The notes: generated by a model not told the origin, from the letters alone. A DNA stretch of 64,000 bases from Mucilaginibacter empetricola (GCF_024808665.1 NZ_JANUBZ010000005.1:62001-126000), one strand, 5' to 3'. Positions 10,328 through 20,070 are shown, counted from the stretch's first letter. A program made the numbers and translations.

Positions 10328-10980
10328 TAATATGCTCTTGATGGCTCAACTTGTAATTGATTAAGTATTCCATTTACAACTTTCGGCAAATCGTCAATAT
10401 CTTTCTGTGGGTCTTTGTGTACTTCGCCAACACCAAAACCTCTCCAAACTATTTTACGTGTGTGGGTGTCTATAAGGTCAATTATTAGCGTACCTTCTCT
10501 GTAATGTTCCTTTTCAGCATAGGTTATACCTCCGTAATAGGCAAATGGAGCACCATAATAGTTATAGTAGGGTCTGTAATATCCACCCCAGCCCCCGCCG
10601 TAACCCCATCCTCCACCAAAGCCCCAACCCCAGCCAGGGTAGCCACCATAATACGGGCTATAATAATTGGTACGTGTACCGCGGCCAACAATTGCCGTAT
10701 AGTTTATCACCAGATCCGGATTTTTCTGGCTTAATTGTAATCCTTTTGCTACCAATTCAGTTGTAGCTGCATCCTTTATTTTGGCATCAGCCGCGCTTCC
10801 AGCCATTTTTTTATCGTCCTTATTTCCCTGTGGCATCCATGCAAAAGAATGATAGCCGCTCATATTGGTTTTGTTTATGGCAGCGGTGTAATAATTGTAG
10901 CTGGTACATGCAGAAAGGCCCGAAATCATCAGGGCGGTTATTGCTAAATAGATTGACCTTTTCATATGGTTAGTTTTCAT
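10306..10980 (-). CDS. DUF4136 family lipoprotein
   Basis: The start chosen is ATG 10980 because an AAGGA lies about 9 bases upstream; an ATG 18 bases further upstream and one 15 bases downstream are alternatives. The 224-residue protein has a lipoprotein signal (LSAC, lipidated Cys at residue 25), the DUF4136 pattern (YHSFAWMPQG, DPDLVINYT-like strand, and GTLIIDLID...IVWRG) and, in the middle, a long Gly/Tyr/Trp-rich insert of about 45 residues. Members of the family sit in the periplasm or at the outer membrane and their role is not known. The gene is transcribed alone and ends against a convergent terminator. Confidence 0.85.
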   Translation of the reverse strand: MKTNHMKRSIYLAITALMISGLSACTSYNYYTAAINKTNMSGYHSFAWMPQGNKDDKKMAGSAADAKIKDAATTELVAKGLQLSQKNPDLVINYTAIVGRGTRTNYYSPYYGGYPGWGWGFGGGWGYGGGWGGYYRPYYNYYGAPFAYYGGITYAEKEHYREGTLIIDLIDTHTRKIVWRGFGVGEVHKDPQKDIDDLPKVVNGILNQLQVEPSRAYYKTSASI

Positions 10981-11065
10981 TTGTATAATCCTTGTCATTA
11001 GACTCTTAAAAGTAAAAAGGTTTAATTACTAAATGTAATATTTAAAAATTAAAAAATCATGTCGG

Positions 11066-12715
11066 TTACGATAAATACTTGCCTACTATTGGCATACGCC
11101 TGCCCATTCCGAATGCTTTTGGTGATACGCGTAAAATAGGTGGGGTTTGATATCTTTTATGCTCCGCAAGGTTAATAAGCCTTATCACACGTCGCACTGT
11201 TTTTTCGTCATAGCCCATTTTTATTATGGTTGCTGATGATGAACGGCCCTCCACGTATTCGGCAATTATTTTGTCGAGTATGTCGTATTCCGGTAATGAG
11301 TCTGTATCTTTTTGATTTGGTCTTAATTCGGCAGATGGCGGTTTTACAATTGAGTTTTCAGGGATAATTTCTTTGTCGCGGTTAATATATCGCGCCAGCT
11401 CGAAAACCTGTGTTTTATAAACATCGCCTATTACAGAAATACCACCGCACATATCGCCATATAATGTTCCGTAGCCCACGGCAGCTTCACTTTTATTAGA
11501 TGTATTAAGCAAAATGTAACCAAATTTATTACACATGGCCATTAAGACTACAGCCCGGCTGCGCGATTGTAAATTTTCTTCGGCAATGTTAAAGGGCAGG
11601 CCTTTAAATTGCGGACTTAACGTTGCTTCAAAAGCATCAGTAATATCTTTTATGGCAATAGTCTCGTGCATACAGCCCAGGTTTTTTACCAGGTCTTCGG
11701 CATCTTTAATAGAGTGGTCACTTGAAAAGCGGGAAGGAAGCAATACAGCCATTACATTTTGGGCGCCCAATGCTTCGGCAGCCAGTGCACATACCACGGC
11801 CGAATCTATACCGCCTGATAAACCAAGAATGGCCTGCTTAAAGCCTGATTTATAAAAATAATCGCGAATGCCAAGTATAATAGCCTGGTGAATTTTAGCA
11901 ATATCACTTAGCCTTTCATTTTTTAGTGTTGTTGGATGCTGGAAAGTAATATTGGAATTATCATCCAACTCGTAATAAGCAACACTTTCCTCAAAATAAG
12001 GCATTTCATCAATCAACTCGCCTTTGTTATCAAATATCAACGATCCACCGTCAAATATCAGCTCGGTTTGAGCGCCTATATTATTAAGGTAAAGCAAAGG
12101 AAGCTTATAACGTTTGGCATTATCGCTCAAAATTTCAGTTCTGTCTTCATCACGGTTATAGGAAAAAGGCGAAGCCGCAATGTTAATCATCAGATCGGGC
12201 CGTTGCTCTATTAATATGTCCATTGGCCGGGTTATGTACAAGGGATTTTCAATAGTGTTCCATAAGTCCTCGCAAATAGTTAATGCAATGCGATGACCTT
12301 TAAAATCAATGCAGCTAAATTCTGTTGATGGCTCAAAATAACGGTACTCATCAAAAATATCATAATTAGGCAGCAGCGCTTTATGAGCAACGGCCTTTAC
12401 TTTCACATTTTCAATAAAATAGGCTGAGTTGAACAATTCTTTACCCTCGTTTTTATCATTAGGAGTAGGCAAGCCTATTATACAGGCAATATCAGTACAC
12501 TCGGCTGCTATTTTTTGTGCCGATGATTCGCATAGGTCTATAAATTCATCAAACTCTAAAAAATCACGCGATGGATAGCCGCATACACATAGCTCGGCAA
12601 AAACCACCAAATCGGCGCCATTTTTACGTGCAATTTTAATATGATCAATTATTTTAGCAGTGTTTGATTCAAAATTCCCAATATGATAGTTAAGCTGTGC
12701 TAACGCGATCTTCAT
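11066..12715 (-). CDS. nadE: Glutamine-dependent NAD+ synthetase
   Basis: The enzyme makes NAD+ from nicotinic acid adenine dinucleotide and ATP, using ammonia from glutamine, in the cytoplasm. The N-terminal nitrilase-type domain has the Glu-Lys-Cys triad (E41 in VVFAEL, K112 in HKALLP, C148 in LTICEDLW). The C-terminal synthetase domain has the ATP pyrophosphatase loop LSGGIDS near residues 299-305 and conserved NTSNKSE. The length of 549 residues is normal for the two-domain form. It is divergent from gldB, an arrangement I recall from other Bacteroidota. Confidence 0.95.
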   Translation of the reverse strand: MKIALAQLNYHIGNFESNTAKIIDHIKIARKNGADLVVFAELCVCGYPSRDFLEFDEFIDLCESSAQKIAAECTDIACIIGLPTPNDKNEGKELFNSAYFIENVKVKAVAHKALLPNYDIFDEYRYFEPSTEFSCIDFKGHRIALTICEDLWNTIENPLYITRPMDILIEQRPDLMINIAASPFSYNRDEDRTEILSDNAKRYKLPLLYLNNIGAQTELIFDGGSLIFDNKGELIDEMPYFEESVAYYELDDNSNITFQHPTTLKNERLSDIAKIHQAIILGIRDYFYKSGFKQAILGLSGGIDSAVVCALAAEALGAQNVMAVLLPSRFSSDHSIKDAEDLVKNLGCMHETIAIKDITDAFEATLSPQFKGLPFNIAEENLQSRSRAVVLMAMCNKFGYILLNTSNKSEAAVGYGTLYGDMCGGISVIGDVYKTQVFELARYINRDKEIIPENSIVKPPSAELRPNQKDTDSLPEYDILDKIIAEYVEGRSSSATIIKMGYDEKTVRRVIRLINLAEHKRYQTPPILRVSPKAFGMGRRMPIVGKYLS

Positions 12716-12795
12716 TATAGTTATAAATTTTTGTTCAGATTCCTAAACTAACGGTTGAAATGCTAAGTTTAGGGTGTTTAACTCAAATAAAAAAT

Positions 12796-12803
12796 TAATT
12801 TTG
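12796..12803 (+). promoter_or_regulatory. Candidate -7 promoter box of gldB
   Basis: TAATTTTG matches the Bacteroidota -7 consensus TAnnTTTG and lies 16 bases before the gldB ATG in the 104-base divergent spacer with nadE. No clear TTTG -33 box is at the usual distance (a TTTA lies near 12768), so this is only a candidate. Confidence 0.4.
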
Positions 12804-12819
12804 CCCAAAGCGTTGAAAA

Positions 12820-13860
12820 ATGATCATTTTGAACAAAACCAAACAAATTTATTTATTTTTTTTAATCAGCTTGCTACTTGCCGCCTGCGGGCATAGTAAA
12901 AAGGTTGATGTTAGTAATATCCCTGTTGATGTAAAAATTGAACGCTTTGATAAAGAATTTGATTCGCTAAGAACCGGGCCAATGGCGCCACGGGCTGCAT
13001 ATCTGCAAAAAAAATATGGTGCGTTTTACCAGGATTATGTTGCCCTGTTAATACAGGATCAGGATATTAGTACCAAAGATACTGCATACTTTAATCTGTT
13101 ACGTCAGGTTTTTGCCACATCTGCTTATAATGATCTTAAACACGATGTTGATTCGGTTTACCCAAACATTGAAAAACCACAGGCCGACTTAACCGACGCC
13201 TTCAGGCATATCAAATATTATTTCCCGGATAAAAAATTGCCTAAAGTTTATGCTTTCTTTTCGGGCTTCGAAGCACAAACCACCGTTGGCGATAGCTATG
13301 TAGGAATAGGGCTTGATTTATTTTTGGGCGAGAACTCCAGGTTTTATCCGGCACTTACAAAAAACTTCCCTCACTATTTATCACGCAACTTTAACGCATT
13401 AAATATAACCCCGCGTGTTATCGAGGGTATGGCCCGCGAAGATATGTTTCCGGAGGGCGACAGCAGTAAAACGCTGCTTTCAAAAATGATTTATAACGGA
13501 AAGATTATGTATTATATGGATCAGATAATGCCTGATTTGAACGATACTACAAAAATAGGTTACACCGGCGCGCAGTTGAAATGGTGCCAGCAGTTTGAAT
13601 CAAGCATATGGGCATATTTTTTAAATGAGAACCTGCTTTATGAAACCGATTATTTGAAATTACAGAAGTACTTAACCGAAGCGCCTTTTACCCCCGGTTT
13701 AGGCGAAAAAAATGAATCAGCACCGAAACTTGCTGTTTGGACGGGATGGCAAATTGTGCGCAAATACATGGAAAAACATCCGGAAGTTACTCTGCCACAG
13801 TTAATGGCATCAACAGATGCACAAAAGATTTTAAATGAAGCCAATTACAAACCGAAATAA
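12820..13860 (+). CDS. gldB: Gliding motility lipoprotein GldB
   Basis: The 346-residue protein begins with a lipoprotein signal (FFLISLLLAAC, lipidated Cys 23) and then the GldB-type segment VDVKIERFDKEFDSL; further features are FRHIKYYFPDKKLPKVY and a C-terminal half rich in conserved aromatic residues. In Flavobacterium johnsoniae GldB is a lipoprotein required for gliding and linked to type IX secretion. Its partner gldC, usually next to it, is not found directly downstream here: a terminator follows. Motility itself cannot be inferred, since many non-gliding members keep gldB. Confidence 0.87.
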   Translation: MIILNKTKQIYLFFLISLLLAACGHSKKVDVSNIPVDVKIERFDKEFDSLRTGPMAPRAAYLQKKYGAFYQDYVALLIQDQDISTKDTAYFNLLRQVFATSAYNDLKHDVDSVYPNIEKPQADLTDAFRHIKYYFPDKKLPKVYAFFSGFEAQTTVGDSYVGIGLDLFLGENSRFYPALTKNFPHYLSRNFNALNITPRVIEGMAREDMFPEGDSSKTLLSKMIYNGKIMYYMDQIMPDLNDTTKIGYTGAQLKWCQQFESSIWAYFLNENLLYETDYLKLQKYLTEAPFTPGLGEKNESAPKLAVWTGWQIVRKYMEKHPEVTLPQLMASTDAQKILNEANYKPK

Positions 13861-13883
13861 AAGGCTAAAATGTTGATTCAATA

Positions 13884-13919
13884 AAAAAGAGCATCCTGTT
13901 TTACAGTGATGCTCTTTTT
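13884..13919. terminator. Bidirectional terminator between gldB and a small membrane protein gene
   Basis: A 12-base-pair stem (13884-13895 and 13908-13919, AAAAAGAGCATC and its complement) with a 12-base loop that can itself pair (CTGT with ACAG). A-rich and T-rich ends make it usable from both of the converging genes. Confidence 0.8.
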
Positions 13920-13938
13920 ATATCTTTTAATTTGATCT

Positions 13939-14124
13939 TTATTTCAGGATAGCGAATACAGCTTTGAGCGCTATACCTACACCAATAATCAATAAAATAT
14001 TAGCTACTATGGTGCTGTAATGAAAATCAGCAAAGCGAATGTATACACCGGTTAATCCTATAATAATAGCTACTACTATTAATAAGTAATGGCTTTCTGA
14101 ATTGGCATTCTCTGTTGATTCCAT
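13939..14124 (-). CDS. Small two-helix membrane protein, function unknown
   Basis: The 61-residue protein has a short polar N-terminus, a helix (YLLIVVAIIIGLTGVYIRF), a loop and a second helix (VANILLIIGVGIALKAVF). It ends just after the shared terminator and faces gldB. The composition and the clean two-helix layout argue for a real gene; similar short proteins are common in Sphingobacteriaceae. No function can be assigned. Confidence 0.65.
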   Translation of the reverse strand: MESTENANSESHYLLIVVAIIIGLTGVYIRFADFHYSTIVANILLIIGVGIALKAVFAILK

Positions 14125-14297
14125 TTGTTTTTTTATTGTTTTGTTTTAATGTGCAGCAAAAATATAAATGTTTAGGGAAAAACCGACATTATTGCGCGTT
14201 TTTTACTTGAACGTATTGATTAATTAATTGTTATGTTCAATAATCAATAAAATCAAAACCCTTAAGAATAATAGGTGACTATACGCTTGTGCTGTAA

Positions 14298-15185
14298 TTA
14301 ACTTTTGACCATGGCTGCAGTTTTTTTGTTTTTATAATATCTTATAAACAGCCATATAATTAATCCAATCGGAACGATGATCCAAAGGTTTGCCAGAAAT
14401 ACAAATACATCTACAAATACATTCCAACCATTCTCAATTGACATACCTAATCGTTTGCCGAATGACATATTGTAGGCCGAAAGATTATTGTTAGCTACAA
14501 GCTCCTTGTTGATGATATTATTCTCGTAAAAACTAAGGGTTACAACACTGTTCTTAACTGAATCATCGATTTTGCGGTTGCCAATCTGTTGATCTACCAT
14601 ATTGTTTTTAAACGCCAGCATATTGTCCGGACTTTTTGGATCGGCGCTATCACCTTTTTTTTGCTGATTCACCAGGTCGTTCTGGTTTTTGAGTTTTAGC
14701 CGGGTGGCTAAATAGTCCAATGATTTATCGGTGATGTCCATTTTGCTTTTATCGATATAAATACCCATCCGCGTTACTTGCGATACAAAGGTTTCCAAAT
14801 TTCCAGGCGGAATTTTCACCGTCATCTCACCGGTAATGTTTAGTACGGTTACTTTCATTAACGAGTCGTTGCTTTTTTGAATGTTGGTACTGTCACTTGT
14901 TGTTGAATGTATATAATTATGTATAACCGTTCCGTTAAGGCTTGTTGTTAAATCGGCAATACGTTCGCTGGTTTGCTGTACATTTTTTACTTTAAACCGT
15001 ATATCGGCAGTTTTTACCAGTTTAGCTGCGTTTTGAATAGTGTCACTTTTGGTGTTTAGCACTTTTTCTTTCGTAACAGATGCTGGTGCAGATACTGAGT
15101 CTGCAGATTCACTTGATGTTTTGCCCTTGCATGCCCATAGCAATCCCAGGCCCGCTATTAGCGGAATTAAAAATTTTGTTCTCAT
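14298..15185 (-). CDS. DUF4349 family lipoprotein
   Basis: The 295-residue protein has a lipoprotein signal (GLGLLWAC, Cys 19), a Ser-rich linker, the DUF4349 domain beginning at AKLVKTADIRFKVKNVQQ and running through a coiled-coil-like middle (YLATRLKLKNQNDLV), and a C-terminal membrane helix (FVFLANLWIIVPIGLIIWLFIRYY) with a basic tail. The family is predicted to be a periplasm-facing membrane protein; its role is not established. Lipid anchor and C-terminal helix together would tie both ends to membranes. Confidence 0.85.
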   Translation of the reverse strand: MRTKFLIPLIAGLGLLWACKGKTSSESADSVSAPASVTKEKVLNTKSDTIQNAAKLVKTADIRFKVKNVQQTSERIADLTTSLNGTVIHNYIHSTTSDSTNIQKSNDSLMKVTVLNITGEMTVKIPPGNLETFVSQVTRMGIYIDKSKMDITDKSLDYLATRLKLKNQNDLVNQQKKGDSADPKSPDNMLAFKNNMVDQQIGNRKIDDSVKNSVVTLSFYENNIINKELVANNNLSAYNMSFGKRLGMSIENGWNVFVDVFVFLANLWIIVPIGLIIWLFIRYYKNKKTAAMVKS

Positions 15186-15678
15186 GATATTTCTGTTTGG
15201 AGGTTTTGTTATTGATACCCGATAAGGCTAAAAGGTAACCCATGAGCTTCCTGGCGGTCAAAATGTTAGCCAATACACCAGAAGAGGGGAGGTGAATCAG
15301 CCCAATAGACTGGTTAAAATTTCTTTTTTGGAAAGTTAGGAAAGAGAAGATAATAAACGGCCGGTAACAATCAATTGCATCATCTTGTTTTTTGCGATTA
15401 TCGTTGGATATTGCATCATCATGCTTTTAACTAACTTTTTGACATTGTTTGTTTTATGATTTTGTAAAGCATCCAACGATAAATAGCTGTTAAAAAATCA
15501 AATTTTTAAGCGGGGAATAACTTATTTAGAACAATTATAAATTATATATTAGTGTCATTTATTTGTAAGTGATACTGTAATAAATTATACTTTTGTGACT
15601 GAAAATTTCGGATAAAACAAGCATTTCTTCGTGAATATCAATCTTTAACAATAAAATTATTTAGTATAAATACACTTT
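15186..15678. other. Divergent 493-base control region upstream of actA
   Basis: No gene is seen. It carries an 11-base direct repeat ATTGCATCATC at 15374-15384 and 15410-15420, a 12-base inverted repeat TTATCGTTGGAT at 15398-15409 with its complement at 15471-15482, and a promoter-like pair further down. The repeats lie 80 to 220 bases upstream of the promoter boxes and may be regulator sites for the respiratory operon. Confidence 0.45.
15562..15595 (+). promoter_or_regulatory. Candidate promoter of the act operon
   Basis: TTTG at 15562-15565 and TACTTTTG at 15588-15595 match the Bacteroidota -33 and -7 elements (TTTG and TAnnTTTG) with a 22-base spacer, near the upper end of the normal range. 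The 5' leader before actA would be about 75 bases. Confidence 0.55.
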
Positions 15679-16941
15679 ATGAGGAGTTTCTCATTGATTT
15701 TTAAACAATTCTCAAGGTCGGTTTTACTGATTGCCGGTTTTGCTTTTCTGGGATTCTCAGCTTATGCGCAGGGAGATGCCGCAAAGGGTGAGGCCCTTTT
15801 TAAAGCCAAATGTACAACGTGTCACAAGATAGAGTCGAGACTTATCGGACCGGCATTGGGCCCAACAGTTACAGAAGAAACTGACGACAAATGGTTAACG
15901 CATTGGGTTGAGAACAACCAGGCTTTAATTGCCGCTAAAGATCCAAAAGCGCTTAAAATTTACAACGAGTACAACCAGTCGGGTATGACCGTATTCGGTG
16001 AATTAACCGATGGTGACGTAGCTAATATCTTAGCTTACGTTCGTACCACCTGGAAAACTATTCAGGCTACTCCTAAAGTTGCTGCAGGCGGCGCCCAGGC
16101 GGCTGATAGCGGTCCGAGTGACTTGGTTATCTACGCATTAATAGGCGTTATTATTCTTGCCATTATCATCATACTGGTATTGAATAAGGTAATTGCCACC
16201 CTTGAGCGCTTATTATCAAAAAACAAAGATCTTGTTTTTGAAGATGAAGCAGTTGAAGCAGTTACGGTTGACCGTTTAGCAGGCATCAAGAAATTAGCCA
16301 AAAACAAGAAGTTTGTTTTCTTTACATTGCTTTGTGGTACAGTAGCACTATGCAGCTGGGGATGGGTTACCATGTGGAACACTAACGTTCACCAGGGTTA
16401 CCAACCGGTACAGCCGATTAAATTCCCGCATGATTTGCATGCCGGCGCAATGAAAATTGATTGCCAGTATTGCCACTCAGGTGCATACAAATCAAAAAAT
16501 GCATCAATCCCATCGTTAAACGTGTGTATGAACTGCCACAAGGTTGTTAAAACTGAGTCACCAGAGATACACAAGATATATGATGCTTTGGGATATGATC
16601 CGCAAACACAAAAATATGACAGCACAAAAGCAAGGCCTATTCAATGGGTTCGTATCCATAACCTGCCTGACTTTGCATATTTCAATCACTCACAACACGT
16701 AAAAGTTGCTGGCTTAAAATGCCAAACTTGTCACGGTCCTGTTCAAACCATGAAAGAGGTTTATCAGTACAGCCCGCTAACCATGAAATGGTGTATTCAA
16801 TGTCACAAGCGTACCGATGTTAACACAAAAGGTAATGCTTACTATGAAAACATGATAGCAGTGCATGACCTTATTAAACAAGGTAAACCGGTTACCGAAG
16901 CAGCAATGGGTGGTATTGAGTGCGGTAAGTGCCATTATTAA
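15679..16941 (+). CDS. actA: Alternative complex III multiheme cytochrome c subunit ActA
   Basis: ActA passes electrons within alternative complex III, which oxidises menaquinol and reduces a periplasmic cytochrome or the oxidase. The 420-residue protein has a signal helix (residues 14-31), a class I cytochrome c domain with CTTCH at 45-49, a membrane helix at about 149-171, a second at about 211-232, and then five CxxCH sites at 262-266, 283-287, 348-352, 372-376 and 415-419. The last five are the pentaheme ActA core; the N-terminal heme domain is an extra module joined by the first helix. It is the first gene of actABCDEF, with actB 40 bases downstream. Confidence 0.93.
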   Translation: MRSFSLIFKQFSRSVLLIAGFAFLGFSAYAQGDAAKGEALFKAKCTTCHKIESRLIGPALGPTVTEETDDKWLTHWVENNQALIAAKDPKALKIYNEYNQSGMTVFGELTDGDVANILAYVRTTWKTIQATPKVAAGGAQAADSGPSDLVIYALIGVIILAIIIILVLNKVIATLERLLSKNKDLVFEDEAVEAVTVDRLAGIKKLAKNKKFVFFTLLCGTVALCSWGWVTMWNTNVHQGYQPVQPIKFPHDLHAGAMKIDCQYCHSGAYKSKNASIPSLNVCMNCHKVVKTESPEIHKIYDALGYDPQTQKYDSTKARPIQWVRIHNLPDFAYFNHSQHVKVAGLKCQTCHGPVQTMKEVYQYSPLTMKWCIQCHKRTDVNTKGNAYYENMIAVHDLIKQGKPVTEAAMGGIECGKCHY

Positions 16942-16981
16942 TAATTGATTAAAACGTAGCATTACAGTTTATTTAGCTTAA

Positions 16982-19900
16982 ATGGATAGCAATAAAAAAT
17001 ACTGGAAAGGTTTAGAAGAGCTGAACAAAACCCCCGAATTTGTTGAATTAAACAAAAACGAATTTGCGGAGCCTATTCCTATTGAAGATGTTTTAACCGG
17101 TGGTGGCCTTGGGGGTAGAACACCTCGCCGCGACTTTTTGAAGGCACTTGGCTTTGGCGTTGGTGCTGTAACACTGGCAGCTTGTCAAAAAGTGCCTGTA
17201 CATAAATCAATACCTTACTTAATAAAACCTGAGGATGTTGTTCCGGGTGTACCAAATTACTATACTTCAACTTATGAAGGCAATGCTATTTTGGTTAAAA
17301 CCCGCGAAGGTCGTCCTATTAAAATAGAAGGTAATCCAAATGACCTTTTATCAAAAGGTGGTGTTAGTGCACAAGCTCAGGCATCGGTACTTGACTTATA
17401 CGATGTTAATCGCTTAAAAAACCCATTGAAAGATGGAGCTGATTTAAGTTGGAACGGTGTTGATGATTTTGTTAAAGCTGAACTTGCTGCTATCAAAGCA
17501 TCAGGAAAAGCTATCCGTATTATTTCTTCAACTATCAGCAGCCCGTCAACATTAGCTGTTATTGCTGATTTTGTTGCACAGTTCCCTACTACAAAATATA
17601 TTAACTATGATGCGGTATCATATACCGGTATTATACAGGCCAATCAAAATAGTTTTGGTAAAGCAGTATTGCCGCACTACAACTTTGATAAAGCCGACGT
17701 AATAGTAAGTTTTGCTGCTGATTTTTTGGGTACATGGATTTCTCCAGAAGAATTCACCAGACAATACGTGCAAAACCGTAACAGCAAATCGCTGCAAAGC
17801 AAAAAAATGTCTCGCCACATTCAGTTTGAAACCGGAATGAGCCTGACAGGTAGCAACGCTGACGTACGCATACCTATCAAACCTTCGGAAGAAGGACCTG
17901 CTCTTATCGCATTATACAATGCAATTTCGGGTACAACTTTGCCAGGTACAAAAAAATTAAGCAATACAAATGCTGAAAAAGCAATTGCTATAGTTTCAAA
18001 AGAATTAACTGCTGCGAAAGGTAAAGCCTTAGTGGTTGCAGGTTCAAATGATGTAGCTACCCAGGTATTGGTAAATGCTATCAACTCTCTGTTAGGAAGT
18101 TATGGTACTACTATCGATCTGGATAATCCATCGCACCAATACGCAGGTAACGACGCTGAGTTTGTTGAGTTTGTAAACGAAATGAACAGAGGTGAAGTAG
18201 GTGCGGTATTCTTCCTGAACGCTAACCCTGTTTATGATTACTTCAAAACGCAGGATGTTGTTAACGGATTAAAGAAAACTCGTTTAAAAGTTTCTTTCGC
18301 TAATTTCAGTGATGAAACTGGTTCATTGTGTAACGTTATTGCTCCGGCCAGCTATTACCTGGAATCATGGGGTGACAATAATGCTTTAGAAGGATATTAT
18401 ACCATACAACAACCGGCAATTAATCCGGTTTATGATACCCGCGAAGCGGAACATAGCTTCCTGGTATGGTCTGATAATGCTACTAAAGATTACTATTCTT
18501 ACGTAAAAAATAACTGGGATAAAAACCTGTTAGCTAAAGGCGGTTTAAGCGGCCAAAGCGGATGGGAATCATTATTGCAAGCCGGCTTGATAAAAGTTGC
18601 TGATAAACCAGCAGGTTCATACACTTTTAGCCGCGATTTAAATGCAGTAGCCCAAACTATACTAGATCATAGCAATGCATTAACAACTGACGGTGGTAAA
18701 TTTGAAGTTCAGCTTTACCAATCAGTAGCACTGCGCGATGGTAAAAGAGCTAATAACCCGTGGTTACAGGAATTGCCTGACCCGGTTTCAAAAGTAACCT
18801 GGGATAACTACGCTGCCATGTCGCCAAGCGATATGAAGAAATTAGGTTACCAGGAAGGTGATGTTGTTAAAGTTGATGCTAACGGTTATTCAATAGGCTT
18901 ACCTATTCTGGCACAACCTGGTCAAACTCAAGGTACTATTTCAGTAGCTGTTGGTTACGGACGTACTAAAGTTGGTCCTGTAGGTATCAACGTAGGTAAA
19001 AATGCATTCCCTTTCTTTAGCCTGCGTAACGGAACATTCCAAACCAGTGCTGTAGCAGTATTAACTTCAACCGGCGAAAATTCACCGTTGGCCCAAACAC
19101 AAACGCACCATTCAATTGAAGGTCGTAACAGTATTATAAAAGAAGCAACCTTTACTGAATATCTAAAAAATCCTGCTGCCGGCAGCGGTAAAGAAGGTGG
19201 CGATCACAAAGATTATAACGAGAACAACTTGTTCTGGCAAAAATACGATCACCCTCAGTACAACTGGGTGATGGCTATCGACTTAAATGCTTGTACAGGT
19301 TGCGGCGCTTGCGTTGTTGCTTGTAATGCAGAAAATAACGTTCCGGTTGTAGGTAAAGACGAAGTTAGACGTCGTCGTGAAATGCACTGGATCCGTATTG
19401 ACCGTTACTATAGCTTTAATGACAACGGCGAAGGAGGTGTTACCAAGGAAACTGAAATAGCAAAACTGGAAGACCTTGATCACGTTAAGGTTGTTTACCA
19501 GCCAATGCTTTGTCAGCATTGCGAACATGCACCTTGCGAAACTGTTTGTCCGGTATTGGCAACGGTTCACTCAAGCGAAGGTTTAAACCACATGGCTTAC
19601 AATCGTTGCGTAGGTACACGTTATTGCGCTAACAACTGTCCATACAAAGTACGTCGTTTCAACTGGTTTAACTACTGGAACGATTCACGCTTTGATAATT
19701 ACCTGAATAACGAACATACTCAATTAGTATTGAACCCAGATGTTACTACACGTTTCCGTGGGGTAATGGAAAAATGCTCAATGTGTATTCAACGTATCCA
19801 GGCTGGTAAATTGAAAGCTAAAATAGAAAAACGCTCTTTAAAAGATGGCGATATAAAAATGGCTTGTCAGCAAACTTGTTCGGCAAATGCTATAGTGTTC

Positions 19901-20041
19901 GGTAACAGCAATGATCCTGATTCTGAAGTATCAAAAGCACTAAGAAGCGAAAGAACTTATTATGTTCTGGAAGAATTGAATGTGCAACCAGGTGTTGGTT
20001 ACCAAACAAAAATTAGAAATATATCTGAATTAGAGGCTTAA
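16982..20041 (+). CDS. actB: Alternative complex III iron-sulfur/molybdopterin-like subunit ActB
   Basis: The protein of 1019 residues starts with a twin-arginine signal (RRDFLK at 49-54, then GFGVGAVTLAAC), so it is exported folded. A large domain related to molybdopterin oxidoreductases follows (PVHKSIPYLIKPEDVVPGVPN-type opening); in this family it carries no molybdenum cofactor. The C-terminal ferredoxin-like domain from about residue 765 has four cluster-binding Cys groups (CTGCGACVVAC, CQHCEHAPCETVC, CVGTRYCANNCPY, CSMCIQRIQ and ACQQTC), enough for three 4Fe-4S and one 3Fe-4S cluster. This is the usual fused ActB1-ActB2 form. Confidence 0.94.
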   Translation: MDSNKKYWKGLEELNKTPEFVELNKNEFAEPIPIEDVLTGGGLGGRTPRRDFLKALGFGVGAVTLAACQKVPVHKSIPYLIKPEDVVPGVPNYYTSTYEGNAILVKTREGRPIKIEGNPNDLLSKGGVSAQAQASVLDLYDVNRLKNPLKDGADLSWNGVDDFVKAELAAIKASGKAIRIISSTISSPSTLAVIADFVAQFPTTKYINYDAVSYTGIIQANQNSFGKAVLPHYNFDKADVIVSFAADFLGTWISPEEFTRQYVQNRNSKSLQSKKMSRHIQFETGMSLTGSNADVRIPIKPSEEGPALIALYNAISGTTLPGTKKLSNTNAEKAIAIVSKELTAAKGKALVVAGSNDVATQVLVNAINSLLGSYGTTIDLDNPSHQYAGNDAEFVEFVNEMNRGEVGAVFFLNANPVYDYFKTQDVVNGLKKTRLKVSFANFSDETGSLCNVIAPASYYLESWGDNNALEGYYTIQQPAINPVYDTREAEHSFLVWSDNATKDYYSYVKNNWDKNLLAKGGLSGQSGWESLLQAGLIKVADKPAGSYTFSRDLNAVAQTILDHSNALTTDGGKFEVQLYQSVALRDGKRANNPWLQELPDPVSKVTWDNYAAMSPSDMKKLGYQEGDVVKVDANGYSIGLPILAQPGQTQGTISVAVGYGRTKVGPVGINVGKNAFPFFSLRNGTFQTSAVAVLTSTGENSPLAQTQTHHSIEGRNSIIKEATFTEYLKNPAAGSGKEGGDHKDYNENNLFWQKYDHPQYNWVMAIDLNACTGCGACVVACNAENNVPVVGKDEVRRRREMHWIRIDRYYSFNDNGEGGVTKETEIAKLEDLDHVKVVYQPMLCQHCEHAPCETVCPVLATVHSSEGLNHMAYNRCVGTRYCANNCPYKVRRFNWFNYWNDSRFDNYLNNEHTQLVLNPDVTTRFRGVMEKCSMCIQRIQAGKLKAKIEKRSLKDGDIKMACQQTCSANAIVFGNSNDPDSEVSKALRSERTYYVLEELNVQPGVGYQTKIRNISELEA

Positions 20042-20070
20042 TTAATTACAAGAGAGATTATAAAAGAAAT

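Noticed and set aside
10504..10766. Open frames on the + strand inside the DUF4136 gene
   Set aside because: They mirror the Gly/Tyr-rich segment of the real gene on the other strand and have no domain or leader.
11535..12214. Open frames on the + strand inside nadE
   Set aside because: They lie fully within a two-domain enzyme with all catalytic residues and show no features of their own.
13861..13938. gldC next to gldB
   Set aside because: Only a terminator and the end of a convergent small gene are present; no gldC is found here.
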